Origin: Sipunculus nudus | Taxonomy: Eukaryota > Annelida > Sipuncula > Golfingiida > Sipunculidae | Direction of reading: 5' to 3' | DNA: 64,000 nt | Assembly (NCBI GenBank): GCA_026874595.1 | Contig: CM049310.1 | Span: 49,973,058 to 50,037,057, forward strand | Part shown: positions 12,048 through 24,686 of the stretch, piece by piece | How positions within the stretch are numbered: the stretch's first letter is position 1 | How the letters are laid out: every line of letters starts with the position of its first letter | Notes under the pieces: model-generated | What the model saw: the letters and a program-made list of their open reading frames with translations, nothing else | Database searches by the model: none | Told to the model about the DNA's origin: nothing | Position numbers and translations under genes: made by a program

Positions 12048-12050
<3 letters not shown>

Positions 12051-12092
<42 letters not shown>
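12051..12092. repeat. (TA)n microsatellite
   Basis: A perfect run of 21 TA dinucleotides. Confidence 0.9.
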
Positions 12093-12095
<3 letters not shown>

Positions 12096-13608
12096 AAAAA
12101 TAAGCGTTATATGATGAAAGTTGGTATTGTTTGAGCGTCATTGTGTCTCCTAAGTCGACTTTAATAAAATCTTAATCGGCTCAAATTTTGATCTTCCGCC
12201 ATAACGTTATGCATGACGTTGATGACGTCGCCAAGAAAACGCATTGAACAAGCAATATTTGAGCATGTTTTGTCATTACATATCAAACATTGGTTATCAA
12301 ACTCTATAAGCCTTATTGTTATATAAGTATGCAGTTCTCTTTATTACATAATAATATAACTTTGGAAATTATGCAGAGAAGATAGTAAAATAAGCCTTTT
12401 AAAAACCCCTATAAAATGCACTTTTACCGAAAATATACATTCAGCACTAGCAATGCCCACTTGGTCATGGACACACCGAGCTTTCAACGTGAAATGAGCA
12501 TGTCAGCAAATAAACATAAACAGAGTTTACTGTGTACTGCTAACACAACTCCTTCCCCTTTTGAAGTACCTTCTACAAACGCCACCAATGATATGTAAAG
12601 ATTTTTCATTGTGCGACATATAAATACAGGTTGTACAAAATTCAGTGTGAGCACACATGAGAAAGTGTACAGATCTACTTGTACTCTGTTATGTCTATTA
12701 AGGACATACAGACACATGGAACTAAACTGATCGATAATAAACACCTCTTTGTTTGGCTAGAGCGTGGAAAATTCAGTTCCCTGGCCGAATCGGTGTTGAC
12801 ACCCGTTCATAACTATAGATGGATAGGTCAGGTCCATTAAGTATGTATACAGGTGCGCGGAAGCCTAAGCTCACCGCGTCCGCATGAAGGATCAATCGTG
12901 CTTTCGCGTGACTATTACATCGAGCAAACCTTTTGGATTTTTTTACTATGTCAGGTGGCGCTGCCGGCTGTTGCTGTTGCTTGTCCAGTGCTGCGACTGC
13001 GAAAGTATTGCAGCTTTAATAGCCTAGCGTCTGTACCTTTGATGTAACGAAGGAATAGAAGCATTTGAGAACTCTAAAAAGGAGATTCTAAACTGTTGTT
13101 ATTGCAGAAGAAAAACTGGCGAATCTTATTCACCAAATCGCTTGGATTCACCTAACAGCACATCCACCTGTGGCGCATTTATAGACTGGAGTTCGATCTG
13201 GAGGTGTTCTGTTTGGTTTAAAAATGAACAAGTTTGACATTATCCTACTTTGTCATTTACCGAAGGATTGATGCGATGCCCTGCGGTTAATGCCCATTAA
13301 AAGAAACGCTGCAATCGGGGAACCAGAAGCGATTATGGAGAATTGATTTACGATGCTAGACCAAACTTGGGTTAATATTCTCTCATACTTCAGATTGGTG
13401 CGAGTTTTGTACTTTGTGATAAATCGAGGTTTGCGTGTTCCCGACCCAAAAAATTAGAAACCAAGAACGTCAAATACCAAGTCTGCAGAAACCGCAGCAA
13501 CAATCAAATTGGGCATGTACAGGTAACGCGCGGATACCAAGCTACATCTACCGCTCGGCTAATTGAAACCTGAAATGTAGTTAACATACAGGTCACACGA
13601 GAGACACC
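12093..13608. other. Region upstream of the MOLO1-like gene; no separate gene seen
   Basis: Nothing named beyond a ~100-bp phrase around 12380-12420 that is also found at 43205-43260 inside a hAT-like element. Promoter and 5' UTR of the downstream gene must lie here or further left. I cannot point to a TATA box with confidence. An AG at 13589-13590 (acatacag) could be a 5' UTR splice acceptor. Confidence 0.35.
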
Positions 13609-13837
13609 ATGTGTCTTTCCTTGACGGCATGTTTGATCATCTTGTCCGTCAGTTCAGCCGTTTCCGGCCAGCGGGCGCCTATGGCCAACGTGGCCTTTGC
13701 GGAACACCACCATGCTATCCACTCAAAAGTTTGGACAAAGGAGGAGTTTCCTAACCCACAGACGGCTCCGCAGAAATGTGGCCGTGAGGAGCCTTCGTTT
13801 GTGTGCGACCCGGTACGTGTTCTCCCCCAGGTGGAGG
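13609..13837 (+). CDS. MOLO1-like exon 1
   Basis: Signal peptide, then the Cys-rich CGREEPSFVCDP block. It ends after the first base of a codon (GAG G|GTAAGT), phase 1. Confidence 0.85.
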
Positions 13838-16800
13838 GTAAGTTGATATTAAATGCATAAAAAAGATTAGATTGCATGAAGTCTCATCTGTCATGAGTAG
13901 CGGTCCTGGAAAGATTAATTGAAGCTTAATACAAAACCTTTTGTCCATGCTGGAGGACAAATAGAAAACCTTTTGTCAACAGGACAATGTTTGAATTAAT
14001 TTCATTTTTAAATGAATATTATTCCGAAATTAGATTTAAATTCATGCCCAGAAGAAGGCTGGAGATAATATGGATCGACCTGAAAGGGAAATTGAAAATA
14101 CAGTATTTATGTACTAAGTATCTCCCTTTCATTCTGAGAAGCGATTCGTCAGTGTTCAATATTATATTATACTGTGCGGCTCTGTGGACTATCTTTCTGT
14201 GTATTTTACTTTAAAAAAAATGAAACACTGTATAGAGACTAGAATAAAACAAATTGTCGATATATTTAACATTACGTAAATGGCAGCTTTCCCACGATAA
14301 TAGGCTTTGTGCGTGAATTATTTATGTGCTACATCCGTATTGTTGTCACACGTTTTGCAAATACACTTAGCTTCCACACGAGAGATAAGAATGGTTGTAC
14401 TACATATCAGGGGCGGATCCAGGACTTTGGAAAAGGGAGGAAAATGGAGGATCCAACCCAAGAAGACCAATAAGAAAACCTTAGAAAGGTACCCTGATTC
14501 AAAAGGGGGGGGGGGGGGGGGCAGGCCGGAAAAGTTTGTATAAACCCTGGTAAAAAGGCTCAAAAGGAGGGGGTCCGGACCCCCCTCCCCCACCTCTGGA
14601 TCCGCCACTGCGTATATGTACAAATATTTATTCTTCGGAAAAAATGAGTGAGTCAATGTAAGTTGAGAATATTAGTCATATTCCAGACAATCAAAAATGG
14701 GTAAAAACACTTATCTTTCATGATTGAATATCTTGCTGCGGGAAGGAATGAATGACATATTTGAAAGGGGCTATGTCTGATGGGAGATGGAATAAATCAA
14801 TGTTTAATATACGTGTATTACAGCTGACGCTTTGGACTACATGATCCGAAAGTCTTGTAATGACACGCGCTGCACCTGCGCCAAATCATGTGGCGCGGCC
14901 TGCCCAGGTTACAGCATCTCAGTCGCTGTGGTCCCAAAAATGGCCGACGCTGAAAAGTAAGAAATGAAACCAATATATAAAAATAAATATAGATTTCTTG
15001 TTTTTAGACTGCATGACATGGGAGACATCTAACCTATAGTTACTGGCTTTCTTACCATTTATATAATTGGAAAGTCAAATACAATATGGTAAAATTTGTA
15101 TTCGAAGAATTTATTTTTCGCAATTTTCACTTTTTAACAAACCTGTGAGCTTATGCGATGGTGTGGCGTCGTCCGGCGTCTGTCGTCCGTCGTCTGTACG
15201 TTAACCAATACTATCTTAAAAACGGCAGGAGTTAGCATCATCAAATTTAAATGCAAAAAATTATTCATCTAAAATATTCTATCGAATTTTGCTTATTTTT
15301 TGGCTAACTGCATTTTCTTAGATTTTATAGGGAAAAAGCTAAAAAAAAAACAATTTTTTTCCTCCTAAACTGCTCAGCCAAATTGTCCAATATTTCACAA
15401 ATGATTCCTGGAACAATTTCTCTTAAATTTGTTCGAATGGTTTAAGTTCAGTGATTTTTGGCCAAGTTACAGGAAGTTGAACTTAATCATCTGTCCAAAA
15501 ATGCTTACTAAAATTACAATCTCAGAAACGGCTGGAGCTATCATCACCAAATTTATGCCAATGTTGGTCACATGAGTCATATCTGAAATTGAGTTATTGG
15601 TGGCGCTACCTGCATCGGCCTTTTTTTGTACGGGGGTCATCAGTGCCCGGATCATATTGAGGGCTACAAAAAACTTCTTCTCTGAAACCATATGGCCAAA
15701 AATGATCCTAGGGTAGTGCTTTCTGAAGTTTGTTTAAATGATCTTTGTTTATAGTGACTTTTGGCCAAGTTATGGAAAACTGAATTTAATCATGTGAGAT
15801 AACAGCCCATTTTAGCTCAGTGGCTACAAAGATCTTCTCCTCAAAAACCACTGGGCCAAATTCTTAAATCTCACACATTAATTATCCTCAGATGTTGATA
15901 ATTCAAGTTTGTTCAAATGGTTTTGGTTAAGTGTTTTTTGGCTGAGTTACGGGAAGCTGAACTTAGCAAGTTTCCTGTATCTTCCCATATGAGTTATAAA
16001 CCTGCAAAATATTTTTACTGACGCCACTGAAGCCAATTTGATTAATATTTAACAAGAATAATCCCCACAATAATTCTTATAATAATTATCTTTAATGGTT
16101 CCACATGAATGATTTTTGGCTGAATTATAAAGATTGAATTGAGTCATTTTACCATATACGTTATAGCCATATATACCATATACAGCTAGCCTGGCACCAG
16201 ATTATCAGCATCTATAACATCATGCTTTCAGGTTAAATAGCTTGACAGACTGCCAACTGTTTCAGAATTGGCAACAGGCTACAGGTCAGCCTGGATCTAT
16301 TAATAGCTTTGGCCGACTGCCCACTCTATCAGATTTGGCACCAAAGGTCAGTCTGGATCTATTTATGGCTTTGGCAAACTGTCAACTGTGTCAGATTGGG
16401 CAACAGGTTAAGAGTTCACTCAGTGCAGCCAGGTACAGGTCAAAAGTTCACTCAGTCTAGCCAGGTGCAGGTCAAAGAGTTCACTCAGTGCAGTAGCTTA
16501 GGCCAGCAATTTGTCACAGTTCACTCCGGGCAACTGCCTTTCTCACCTAAGCCTGGTCAGCCCAGTGCATCAAACTTAAGAGAAATTCGATGTATTTGCC
16601 TGATATTTTGACCTGTCCATGCGTCTTTGATGGCTTTCTCATTCACAAGAGAGGTGTCGCCACCTACAATGACTTTTGCACAGTGAATGTGCCTGCTTAT
16701 TTCTAAAGAGGAATGTGATATATCAGCCTGATATTGGGCATATTTATATATATCGTAAAGCTTTGTCGTAAACACGACTTGTGACGCCACCTACAATAAT

Positions 16801-17790
16801 TTTTGCACAGTGTATGTCCCTGCTTATTTCTCATGAGGGGATATCAGCCATATGTATACATCTCTGATACTTTCGTTGTATACAAGGCATGTAGGCCTAC
16901 CATGAAAAGTAATGGCCCAGCATTGAAGCATTATTTTTTCTGGTGTATAAACCATTGCACAGGTTCGCATTAGGCCTGAAGGCCTTGTTAGTGTTTCGCG
17001 AGGGTTCCATTTTCGCGATGTCATTATACAGTTATCTATTATTTTGTATAAATTATTCAATATATGCACCGGCAATCTTAACAATTTAACGATGACCCAA
17101 GGCCGGATCGGTGTGGAAATTGTAGAAAATCATGTTAATTTAAGGCAAATAATGTAAAATACCTCACGATATAAATCTATTTTTGACTTATGGATAACAT
17201 AAAAGAGCTGTTCATTCTATAATGATACCACGATTCTGCATGCCGACACGCCAGGCGACAGTAGGCTATATAGCTAATTCTAATGATATCAGAATTTTGC
17301 ATGCCGACAGGCGACAGAAGGCTTTAAAGCTAATTCACACGAGGTGCTAAAGCTGCTACATTATAAATGACTGTTCGCCGGAGTCTTATTCTTGCAGGGT
17401 TTATTTTTTTTTCAATAATTTCCCTATCGCGAACTCGGATCCATTGCGAACAAAAATCCAAATACATTATACAGTTTAAACGGCGAAATGTTACACCTAT
17501 TTAAAGAAATGGAGCCATTCAAAGAATTTTACAATTTTACTGTCGTCATATAATACCAATTTTGATATCTCATCGATAATCGATCGGTGATCCGGTGAAC
17601 ATTTTAAACTAGACGGATTCTGTGTTATGTCGAAGAAAGAAAAACGAACCGTCATTTTTACAGCTATACCAAGACCAAAGGCAGATGAGGCGTCTGTACT
17701 CTTCCTCCGTATACTCTGTTCAAAGAAAGAAAGAAAGAAAGAAAGACAGACAGACAGAAAGAAAAGCATCCCCTCCAATGACGTCTCTAT

Positions 17791-17835
<45 letters not shown>

Positions 17836-20800
17836 CCCTCAATCATATATAATATTTACATCAAACAAAGATACGAAGCCATGGGCCGATCCAGGATTTT
17901 TAAAGGGAGGGGTCCAAGTCAGGAGGAATGATAAGAGAAGACCTGAAAAAGATCCTGATCCTTTATAAGGTCCGGAAGAGGGCAGCGTCGAGGCTGCGCA
18001 CTGATATTGGTCTTTAACAGTCAAAAAAGGGCGCGGCGTCTGGAAAGGGGAGGGTCTAGACCATTTAGAGCCCCCTATCTAGATCGACTACTATAAATGG
18101 TTATGTATACTATAAGTAATAACCCTGCAATAGTTGCATCATATGTCCCTTATCATGTATCATTTTCACATTCTTTCATATTTTCAATCATAATCATATT
18201 CATAATTTTTCCCGGTGCTTATTAAGTTACATAAATGCTATCTAGATTTTACAAAAAAAATAAAGATCAAATTCTGGTGCATTAGTATGGTTGCCATGGT
18301 CACGGAGAAAGGTATACGGCATTCATAAAACCGGCGGACACGAGCAGTCAGGTATAACGTGTTTTCATGACCGTCCCCTAACCACAGGTAAAAATATCAA
18401 AGTCAGCTACAATGGAGATCGAAGCCTCTCTCTATGCAACCAAACAGGCTCCTAAATCAGGATGTAATGAACATGACAGAAATATTCATTATTAATGAAG
18501 CCTAGCTATAGATCCGGGACAGGGTAATTTGGACGGCTTTTAATACCAGCAGGTGAGATACTTCGCTTCTGTGTGTATAGAATAATACTGCAGTTCAGTA
18601 TATCACGATAGAAAAGCTGCCCTATTTTTACCAGGATATGTTGATTCCTATAGCTAATTTATTCACAAGGCATGCAGTGAAGCAATAGTATAATTTATAA
18701 TAATAATAATAATAACAATAATAATAATAATAATTATTATTATTATTATTAAAGTTGTTGTACAATAGGAAATTATCACGACCATGTAATTTTCCCAAAG
18801 AAATCTTTATTTGCGAAAATAACATGCTCGCCACAGTTGCATGAAAGACTTAAGAGCAACTGTCTCTGAAGTATGCATACGCAGTACAAGATTATAAGGG
18901 CAACAATAGGCAACAAAATACGGAAACTGTTTAAAATTAATTTTATGCTGTGAACATCACGTCTGTGCTTTCAGTAACAAACGGTACATTCAAATTTTAT
19001 ATATATTAATGTGTATCATGAAGCTTAATGTTAATTATCCCTTCTTGGGGTTTTACAGGTCTAACAAATTGTTTGAGGTGGAGCGCTGGGCCGTGTATCT
19101 CCGCACGGTCAGCTGGCGGTTCGGTCACTGTGATGACGACATCGTCATCGTATTCACTCTTCTGGACCAACAGGTGTGTTTATTATTACATTACACAAGC
19201 ACGATTTATACTCACGTTTTACTGCGTTCTTCTCATGTCTTAATTATCTCCGGCATAAGCAAAATATCGATTGGGTTACCGAAGCAACATGCGGTGTGTA
19301 TATCTGAAGGCCAAAAATTAAACATTTATTTTATAAAATTGGGTTGTTTCCTCTGTTGACGATTTAATAATAAAAAAAAGTATTATTCTCACCTTCATAA
19401 ATTTATAAAGGGGTGAGAAACAAGCAAAATAAAAAAATGCTATACATGGATCACCGACACTGCAGTGCAGAAATCAATACTCTACGATTCTCTAATTATA
19501 TATCAGTTCTCACTATTGGGTTGGTTCTGTCCTATATCGGTGGGGTTTTCTGATTAAGTGTTGCAGAAATCACATGACCAACATAATGCACATATATGAG
19601 AATTTATAATGCAATTTCAGAATGATTACATACATATATACATATATACATATATTTTTATTATCATTATTATTTTTATTATTATTATTATTATTATTAT
19701 GTTGTTGTTGGTGGTGGTGTTATTTAGTAATTATATTTTATTTTTAGTAATTATATTTTATTTTCATAAACACGAAGGGCATACCTCCTGAAACTCATGA
19801 ATATGCTAATCGTAGCTCAGAAACGTTGAGAGCATATGACACACATTTCTTCTTTCTATATACCCTTATCCATTAGCGCCATTTCGGACCAATGACATTA
19901 TAGCTTCAAAGCCAGGAGGTTACATTTAAACTCCTTGCATGGTCAGAGTGCCTTTACATCTTGAATCGAGGACTGCACTGTAACGCTCGATTAAGTGCAA
20001 ATATTTCGTTATTTTTTACACCGCCTCATGGCCTAAAAGTGTTCTGTCTTTGACAAAACCCAGACCAGTCTTTGGCTTTATTATACGCCCGTCATATGAA
20101 TGGAGTATTATGGTATACCCATCACTGTCCGTCCGTCCGTTAACTTTTAGTGTCGCCGCGATAACTTACCGGGGCTTTGATGGATTTTCAAGAAACACAC
20201 CAAAACCACTTATCAACAGATTATCTCGCCCGAGTTCGATTATGGGCAACTTCCACGCATATTTAATAAGGTCACGGGTCACTTTAGGCTACTTTGTGGT
20301 GTCCCCGCGATTACTTATGAAGAAAATGAAGGATTTAGATAAAACTCAAAAGAAATGTTAATCAATAAAAAATCTCGCCTAAGTTCAATTTCTAGCAAAA
20401 TCCATGCATTTTTAATGAGGTCAGAGGTCATCACACTTTGGAGGCACCTGAGCGAATTACGAAAAATCCTATGGATTTTCATGAAACTTATTATTCTATA
20501 TTATTATGGTTTCTCACCTGAATTACCTTCTCATGAAAATTCACGCATATTTAATGAGGTCAGAGGCCACCAGATACACGACGGGCGTAGTATGCACGTT
20601 TGCGGATCTTTAAATTACTAGAATAGGCCTGTTTTCTTAAACACCTACAACGTGCGAGGAAAGTTATTTTTTGACTCCGCATATTGATAAAACCCTCTGC
20701 ATGTTTGTTGAATTTCTGACCGCATGAATACAATTAAGCATGTCTCGTACGGTTTAATGGACGATTGCCAACTTGTACAAGTTTACAGGAAATCACTCGT

Positions 20801-22265
20801 TACCATAGAGAAGGATTTTCAGTTTGGTTTGTGAGTTTACATGTAGCCTAATGATAAGATTAACGGCTCTTTACCACGATATCGGTTCAACAGGGTGAAT
20901 AACCATTGCAGTACATTCCTCCGTCTGGCTTGAATCACGACTCAAGTAAGATTTACCACTCCAATAAAAAGGCCTATACTCAGTCTTGTATTTGCGGCTA
21001 CTACTACTACGAGCAAAAGAGGCTTAATGTACGTAGGGGTTTTCTTGATGTGATTTTTTTCTCTTGAAATAAGTGCATGCAATCAGGCTGTATATGTATT
21101 TTCAGGTGTTCACAAGCACGGGGAGAGCTGTGCGTCACAGACTGACCAATGAATGCGTAATCAACATATTCCGTGACGTCACGCACATGTTTGCCAACGG
21201 AAATTACGGACCTGCCTTAAAAACCATGGTCACAAACTACAAGTAGGGGGCTACATTTATTTTTATATAATTTATACAATTAATTTCGTCTTTCAGTAAA
21301 CAAAATGTAAAAACAGAAGCTGAATGGTTTGATTGGAAAGGAGAAAGGATACGACAAACATGGGTTTCTTTGACATATTGTAATTTAACAGACCAGCATG
21401 GCTTTTAACATAAGCAGCCAGCCTATAATTATTCCCAGGCTATTTACGAGAGACCAAATCCAGTAATATAAGCAACCGTTTGGGTGTTTTTTTTGTTTGG
21501 TCAGTGACCTATCTTTATTGGATTTAAGCGTAGGAACTTCTTAGATATAGGATAAATTGTATAAATTGTATTAATTTTCTTTCAAGTGGTTTTTATGAGT
21601 GTCATTTTATAGTTAATTAACCCAAAAGCCTCATTCTTTTCTTGCTACTAAAGAGTTTACTATGACAACATAACGTACAGCTTTGAAAGAAATAGGAATA
21701 ATGAATGTACCGTATTGTCGTGAAAAGGATTCATAAAAAGTAGATTAATTTTTAAAAAATGACCATGCAGTCTCAACTAAAACTTGATATGCGTCATACA
21801 CGATGCATGGTCTAAAATCTGAGACGTGCAGATGCACTGCAGCAGGGCTAGCATGTATATTAAAGACATTTACAAATATAGCTTCAACCTTTGACCATAT
21901 TTTTTCATATTGTCTTAACTATAACTTTATCATTTTTATTGTACAGGCAAGTGCTTGATGGGAAGAGTTGCTCAAGAGACGCGCCTTACAACACCGCTGT
22001 GATTGTCGGGATATCGCTGGGTTCCTTTTCCGGTCTAATTTTTCTATTCCTTATGGTAATTTGGTGCTGCGGTTTTTGCCGCGTCCGGATTTCCAGTTTC
22101 GGCGACACCAGACTGCTGACCAGCAGCGGGTGGCCGCCGGGCTTTGGCTGGTCCAGGCAACAGCAAGTACATCTGCTACAGTCTCCGATGTCACCAGAAA
22201 ATGAACTAATTACGTACTCCAGTGCTATGTCAGCCCCGACCACGGCTGAATTAATTGCCTTGTGA
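13609..22265 (+). CDS. MOLO1-like TPM-domain membrane protein, five coding exons
   Basis: The join of 13609-13837, 14824-14956, 19059-19173, 21106-21242 and 21947-22265 has GT-AG borders at every intron and one open frame of 310 residues. Residues 1-20 form a signal peptide. Residues 45-68 have a W-x-K-E-E-x-P-N-P-Q...C-G-R-E-E-P-S-F-V-C-D-P block. Residues 77-205 form the TPM/MOLO1 domain, with conserved cysteines at 88, 93, 95, 99 and 103, FGHCDDDIVIVF at 142-153 and FTSTGRA at 161-167. Residues about 221-246 are a membrane helix, and a ~64-residue tail is predicted cytosolic. MOLO-1 of C. elegans is an auxiliary subunit of levamisole-type acetylcholine receptors. Lophotrochozoan relatives are many and mostly untested, so a receptor-modulating role here is inference. 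The ATG is chosen because it starts the signal peptide directly. Introns are 986, 4102, 1932 and 704 bp, carrying repeats R3 and R4. Confidence 0.88.
14408..14610 (+). mobile_element. GGATCC-type short TIR element (in MOLO1-like intron 1)
   Basis: Ends are CAGGGGCGGATCCAGGA and, inverted, CTGGATCCGCCACTG. Length is about 203 bp with a G17 run at 14505-14521. No clean target duplication is visible. Related fragments lie at 1-49, 17880-18070, 22598-22640 and 40640-40735. It is non-coding and the superfamily is not settled. Confidence 0.65.
14824..14956 (+). CDS. MOLO1-like exon 2
   Basis: Begins after TTACAG and encodes the start of the TPM-like domain with the Cys cluster CNDTRCTCAKSCGAAC. 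It ends AA|GTAAGA, leaving two bases that the next exon completes to Lys. Confidence 0.85.
15150..17000 (+). mobile_element. R3 repeat element, forward copy (in MOLO1-like intron 2)
   Basis: It starts with a CGTCGTCCGGCGTCTGTCG leader and 'acgttaacc...cggcaggagttagcatcatcaaattt'. It has repeated phrases of the type 'ggccaagttacaggaagttgaactta', a GGTGGCGCTACC motif at 15599 and a direct-repeat block 'cagtgcagccaggtacaggtcaa' at 16410-16500. It ends in a segment with 'gtcgccacctacaa' motifs and 'cacaggttcgcattaggcctgaaggccttgtt'. The same blocks occur in reverse order and strand at 37285-39590. Borders are approximate. It is non-coding. Confidence 0.5.
17723..17833. repeat. (GAAA)n/(GACA)n and (TA)n microsatellites
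   Basis: AAGAAAGAAAG-type repeats, then GACAGACAGACA, lie at 17723-17762. About 20 TA units run from 17793 to 17833. Confidence 0.85.
17880..18070 (+). mobile_element. GGATCC-type short TIR element, diverged copy
   Basis: It begins GGGCCGATCCAGGATTTTTA followed by 'aagggaggggtccaag' and 'ataagagaagacctgaaaaagatcctgatcc', matching the layout of the 14408-14610 copy. The right end is degraded. Confidence 0.5.
18697..18751. repeat. (TAA)n-(TTA)n inverted microsatellite
   Basis: A TAA run followed by a TTA run, so the tract can fold on itself. A separate (ATT)n tract lies at 19655-19702. Confidence 0.85.
19059..19173 (+). CDS. MOLO1-like exon 3
   Basis: After TTTTACAG. Encodes the core of the TPM-like fold including FGHCDDDIVIVF. 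It ends in phase 0 before GTGTGT. Confidence 0.87.
20081..20602 (+). mobile_element. R4 element, forward copy (in MOLO1-like intron 3)
   Basis: It starts TATACGCCCGTCATATGAA and ends ACGACGGGCGTAGTATGC. TACGCCCGTC and GACGGGCGTA are subterminal inverted repeats. A CCGTCCGTCCGTTAAC leader is followed by about four units carrying 'cgataacttac...atggattttcatgaaac' and 'catatttaatgaggtcagaggtcac' phrases. It sits inside a dispersed segment that has an R4-free relative near 41400-41950. It is non-coding. Confidence 0.6.
21106..21242 (+). CDS. MOLO1-like exon 4
   Basis: After TTTTCAG. It begins VFTSTGRAVRHRL, the segment that characteristically follows the first half of the MOLO1 domain. It ends AA|GTAGGG, phase 2. 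Confidence 0.87.
21947..22265 (+). CDS. MOLO1-like exon 5, with the membrane helix and stop
   Basis: After TTGTACAG. Encodes QVLDGKSC, a ~26-residue hydrophobic helix (AVIVGISLGSFSGLIFLFLM, then VIWCC) and a Ser/Pro-rich tail ending TGA at 22263-22265. No AATAAA is obvious within the next 400 bp, so the 3' UTR end is unknown. Confidence 0.87.
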
Positions 22266-23538
22266 AGACGCCAGTGCCCGAAACCAAAGCAACCGTCGTA
22301 GCAACAAGCCACATATTATTCAGAATATACTAATTTTGTGTGTTTTGCTATTTAAAATGTTACGGGATTTTACGTAGTCGCGACGCATGCATGAAAATGC
22401 AAAGTAACATTTGGATTAACCAGTCATATTTACGTTCTGTGTTCAGCATTTTTCTTGAGTAAACTGCGACTGACATAACTAAATGTGAAAACTATATTGC
22501 CAAATGACCAGGACGTACGTTTTATTGTCTCTGTCATAAAAAATGAGGAGATTTGTGCTTTCACCTTCGAGTAACATTTCTAAACTGATAATGGGGTGCA
22601 GACCCGGATCCAGGATTTTAGGGAAAAAGGGGTGAGGGTTGGATTGGTCAGCCTTGGTCAAGCAGTGGACTCTGAATGGTCACTCTCAGGATTGTATGAC
22701 CAAGAAGGGTTGCTACTGTAACAAACTTTGTTTTGCCTCGGTGCTTTCGATGAGAGCCCAAGACAAATGCTGCACACGGAACTGAGGACCCTTTTATTGA
22801 ACTGATCCATGCTTGTAAAAGGCATCGGGAAACAGTTGTCAGCAGCCAACATTTGTAGCGAATGCCAAAATTGTCATTCATTAATTCTAGTTAAGAATGG
22901 ATTCGCTTCTGTTGATTCTGATGAACTATCGTTGATATATAAATGTAACATAGGCATGTAGCACAGTACTGTGTTCTCGATTGATTCACAAGGGACTCGA
23001 GAATTTTTCTTGCACACCCATAATCTATACATCATTTAAAAGCTAATTTTCAGTTGAATAAGGATTTGGTATTTTCAGAGCTCAATAACTTTTCTAGAAA
23101 AAAAATTCCTATCGAAACATATTCACCAGATTGGAAAAAAATATTAATTTGAAAATATTTGGCATTTTTAAGGAACCATTCAAATAAATATAATAATTAT
23201 TGGCTCTTATCACCAATATTGCCTAAAAGAACACTATACAATCTTTCCATTCTGGGTGTTTTTATTATTGTCGGTTAAACTTTTCTGAAGTTAAAACATT
23301 TTGAAAAAGATCAAAACGTCATTTCTCATAATCAAAGAGGGCGGAATATGCAGAAAAGACTCTGTGCTAAGTGTCCACTGCTTATTAAACCATTTCAGTC
23401 AAATACCTTGTGTTATAGAAGAGCATTGTTGAGTACTTCTTTCAGAAAAAATATGAACATTCACAACTTTCATTAAACAATTAAAATTAATTAAAAAAGG
23501 GGACGGAATCTACGGACACTTACCCTTATAAAGTTTAA
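22266..23538. other. 3' flank of the MOLO1-like gene; no further gene seen
   Basis: It contains a fragment of the GGATCC-type element at 22598-22640 (CCGGATCCAGGATTTTAGGG). Otherwise AT-rich DNA with nothing that I recognise. Confidence 0.4.
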
Positions 23539-24003
23539 AGGTGCCCAATCACCTACCTTTGGAACAAGAATTTCATGTGACTTCTGGCTTCCTCTGAGTA
23601 TAACACTAAAGATCTAAGGGTAATCTTGGTTGTGAAAAGTTCTTATTAAGCCTTCGTGATTGATGTGTGAAATTGTTTATCAACAACATGTTTATAATCA
23701 CAGCCATGTTGACACACAGGAAAAACATGTAACCTAAGGTGGTAGGTTGCAAATATGCGGAGGTAGAAAGGTCACTAGATGCAAAACGCCATTTGCAAAG
23801 CTCTGGCTTTTCTGACTTGCTGCCAGATTTTGTTTTGATTATTTTGGCGGGCCCCCACATATTATAAACATGTTGATATAAACAAAACAAGCAGCCTGTG
23901 TGCGATGAGAGCCATTTTTTCCTGCCTATTTTATGAAGTCTCCAAGGGATTACCTTTAGTTTATAAAGGTCAGTTAGGTTATTGGGCCCCTATATAGGTC
24001 CCT
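23539..24003. mobile_element. TTAA-flanked MITE-like element
   Basis: Flanked by TTAA on both sides (23535-23538 and 24004-24007). The left end is AGGTGCCCAATCACCTA. The right end contains the inverted partner TTAGGTTATTGGGCCCC and ends AGGTCCCT. TTAA targets are typical of piggyBac- and Kolobok-type transposons. It is 465 bp and non-coding. A possible relative starts at 46234 (TTAAAGGGAACCAGTCACCT). Confidence 0.45.
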
Positions 24004-24686
24004 TTAATATAGACTCATTCATTCTGTAGGACGAGGATTCTCAAATGTTTTACCCCCTAACTGGTATTGATTCCTGAAAATGCACACATAAAATCCTTGT
24101 GTCGTCAGATAGTTTTGTGTGTGGATAGAACAGAACCTCTAGTTCTGCATGTATACTTTTTACTGTGAAAAAAGAATATGCTTCTTGTACAAAAAGCTAA
24201 CTGCTGTCCCATATCTCCATGCATGATAACCGCCATGGCACATTCATGAATTATTTTCCAAATCCATAATTACTACTAGTCACATCACAACATATTTCAT
24301 TCCATTGAGTTACCTGTTAGAAAAGTTACAGCTTGATGAATTAAGATCTAAGAATGGGATGAAACAGGAAAACAGGCAAAATCGGCATGTTTTCTCCTGT
24401 ATTTTTCTAATGTTTACCACCACCAGAAAATTGATCTATTACCTTGTAAAAGTCATAATTAAAAAAATTCACCCCCAGACCTTTAAAACATTACCTACTT
24501 TGTGGAGGTACAATAATAAGTGTTAAGGTCATAATCTGTTAAAGATATATCAAGTACCGAGAACACTATATACTGTGCTACATGCCTTAAGGATTTTAAC
24601 CCAATGAACTATCATCTGATGTAAAGATTTTGAGGATAATTAAATGATTTTTTCTTAATGTAATATTTGTATTTCTTTATCAAGAG

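Noticed and set aside
13593-13877. 94-codon minus-strand ORF over MOLO1-like exon 1
   Set aside because: It is the antisense shadow of a real exon; the + strand frame has a signal peptide, family motifs and phase-matched downstream exons.
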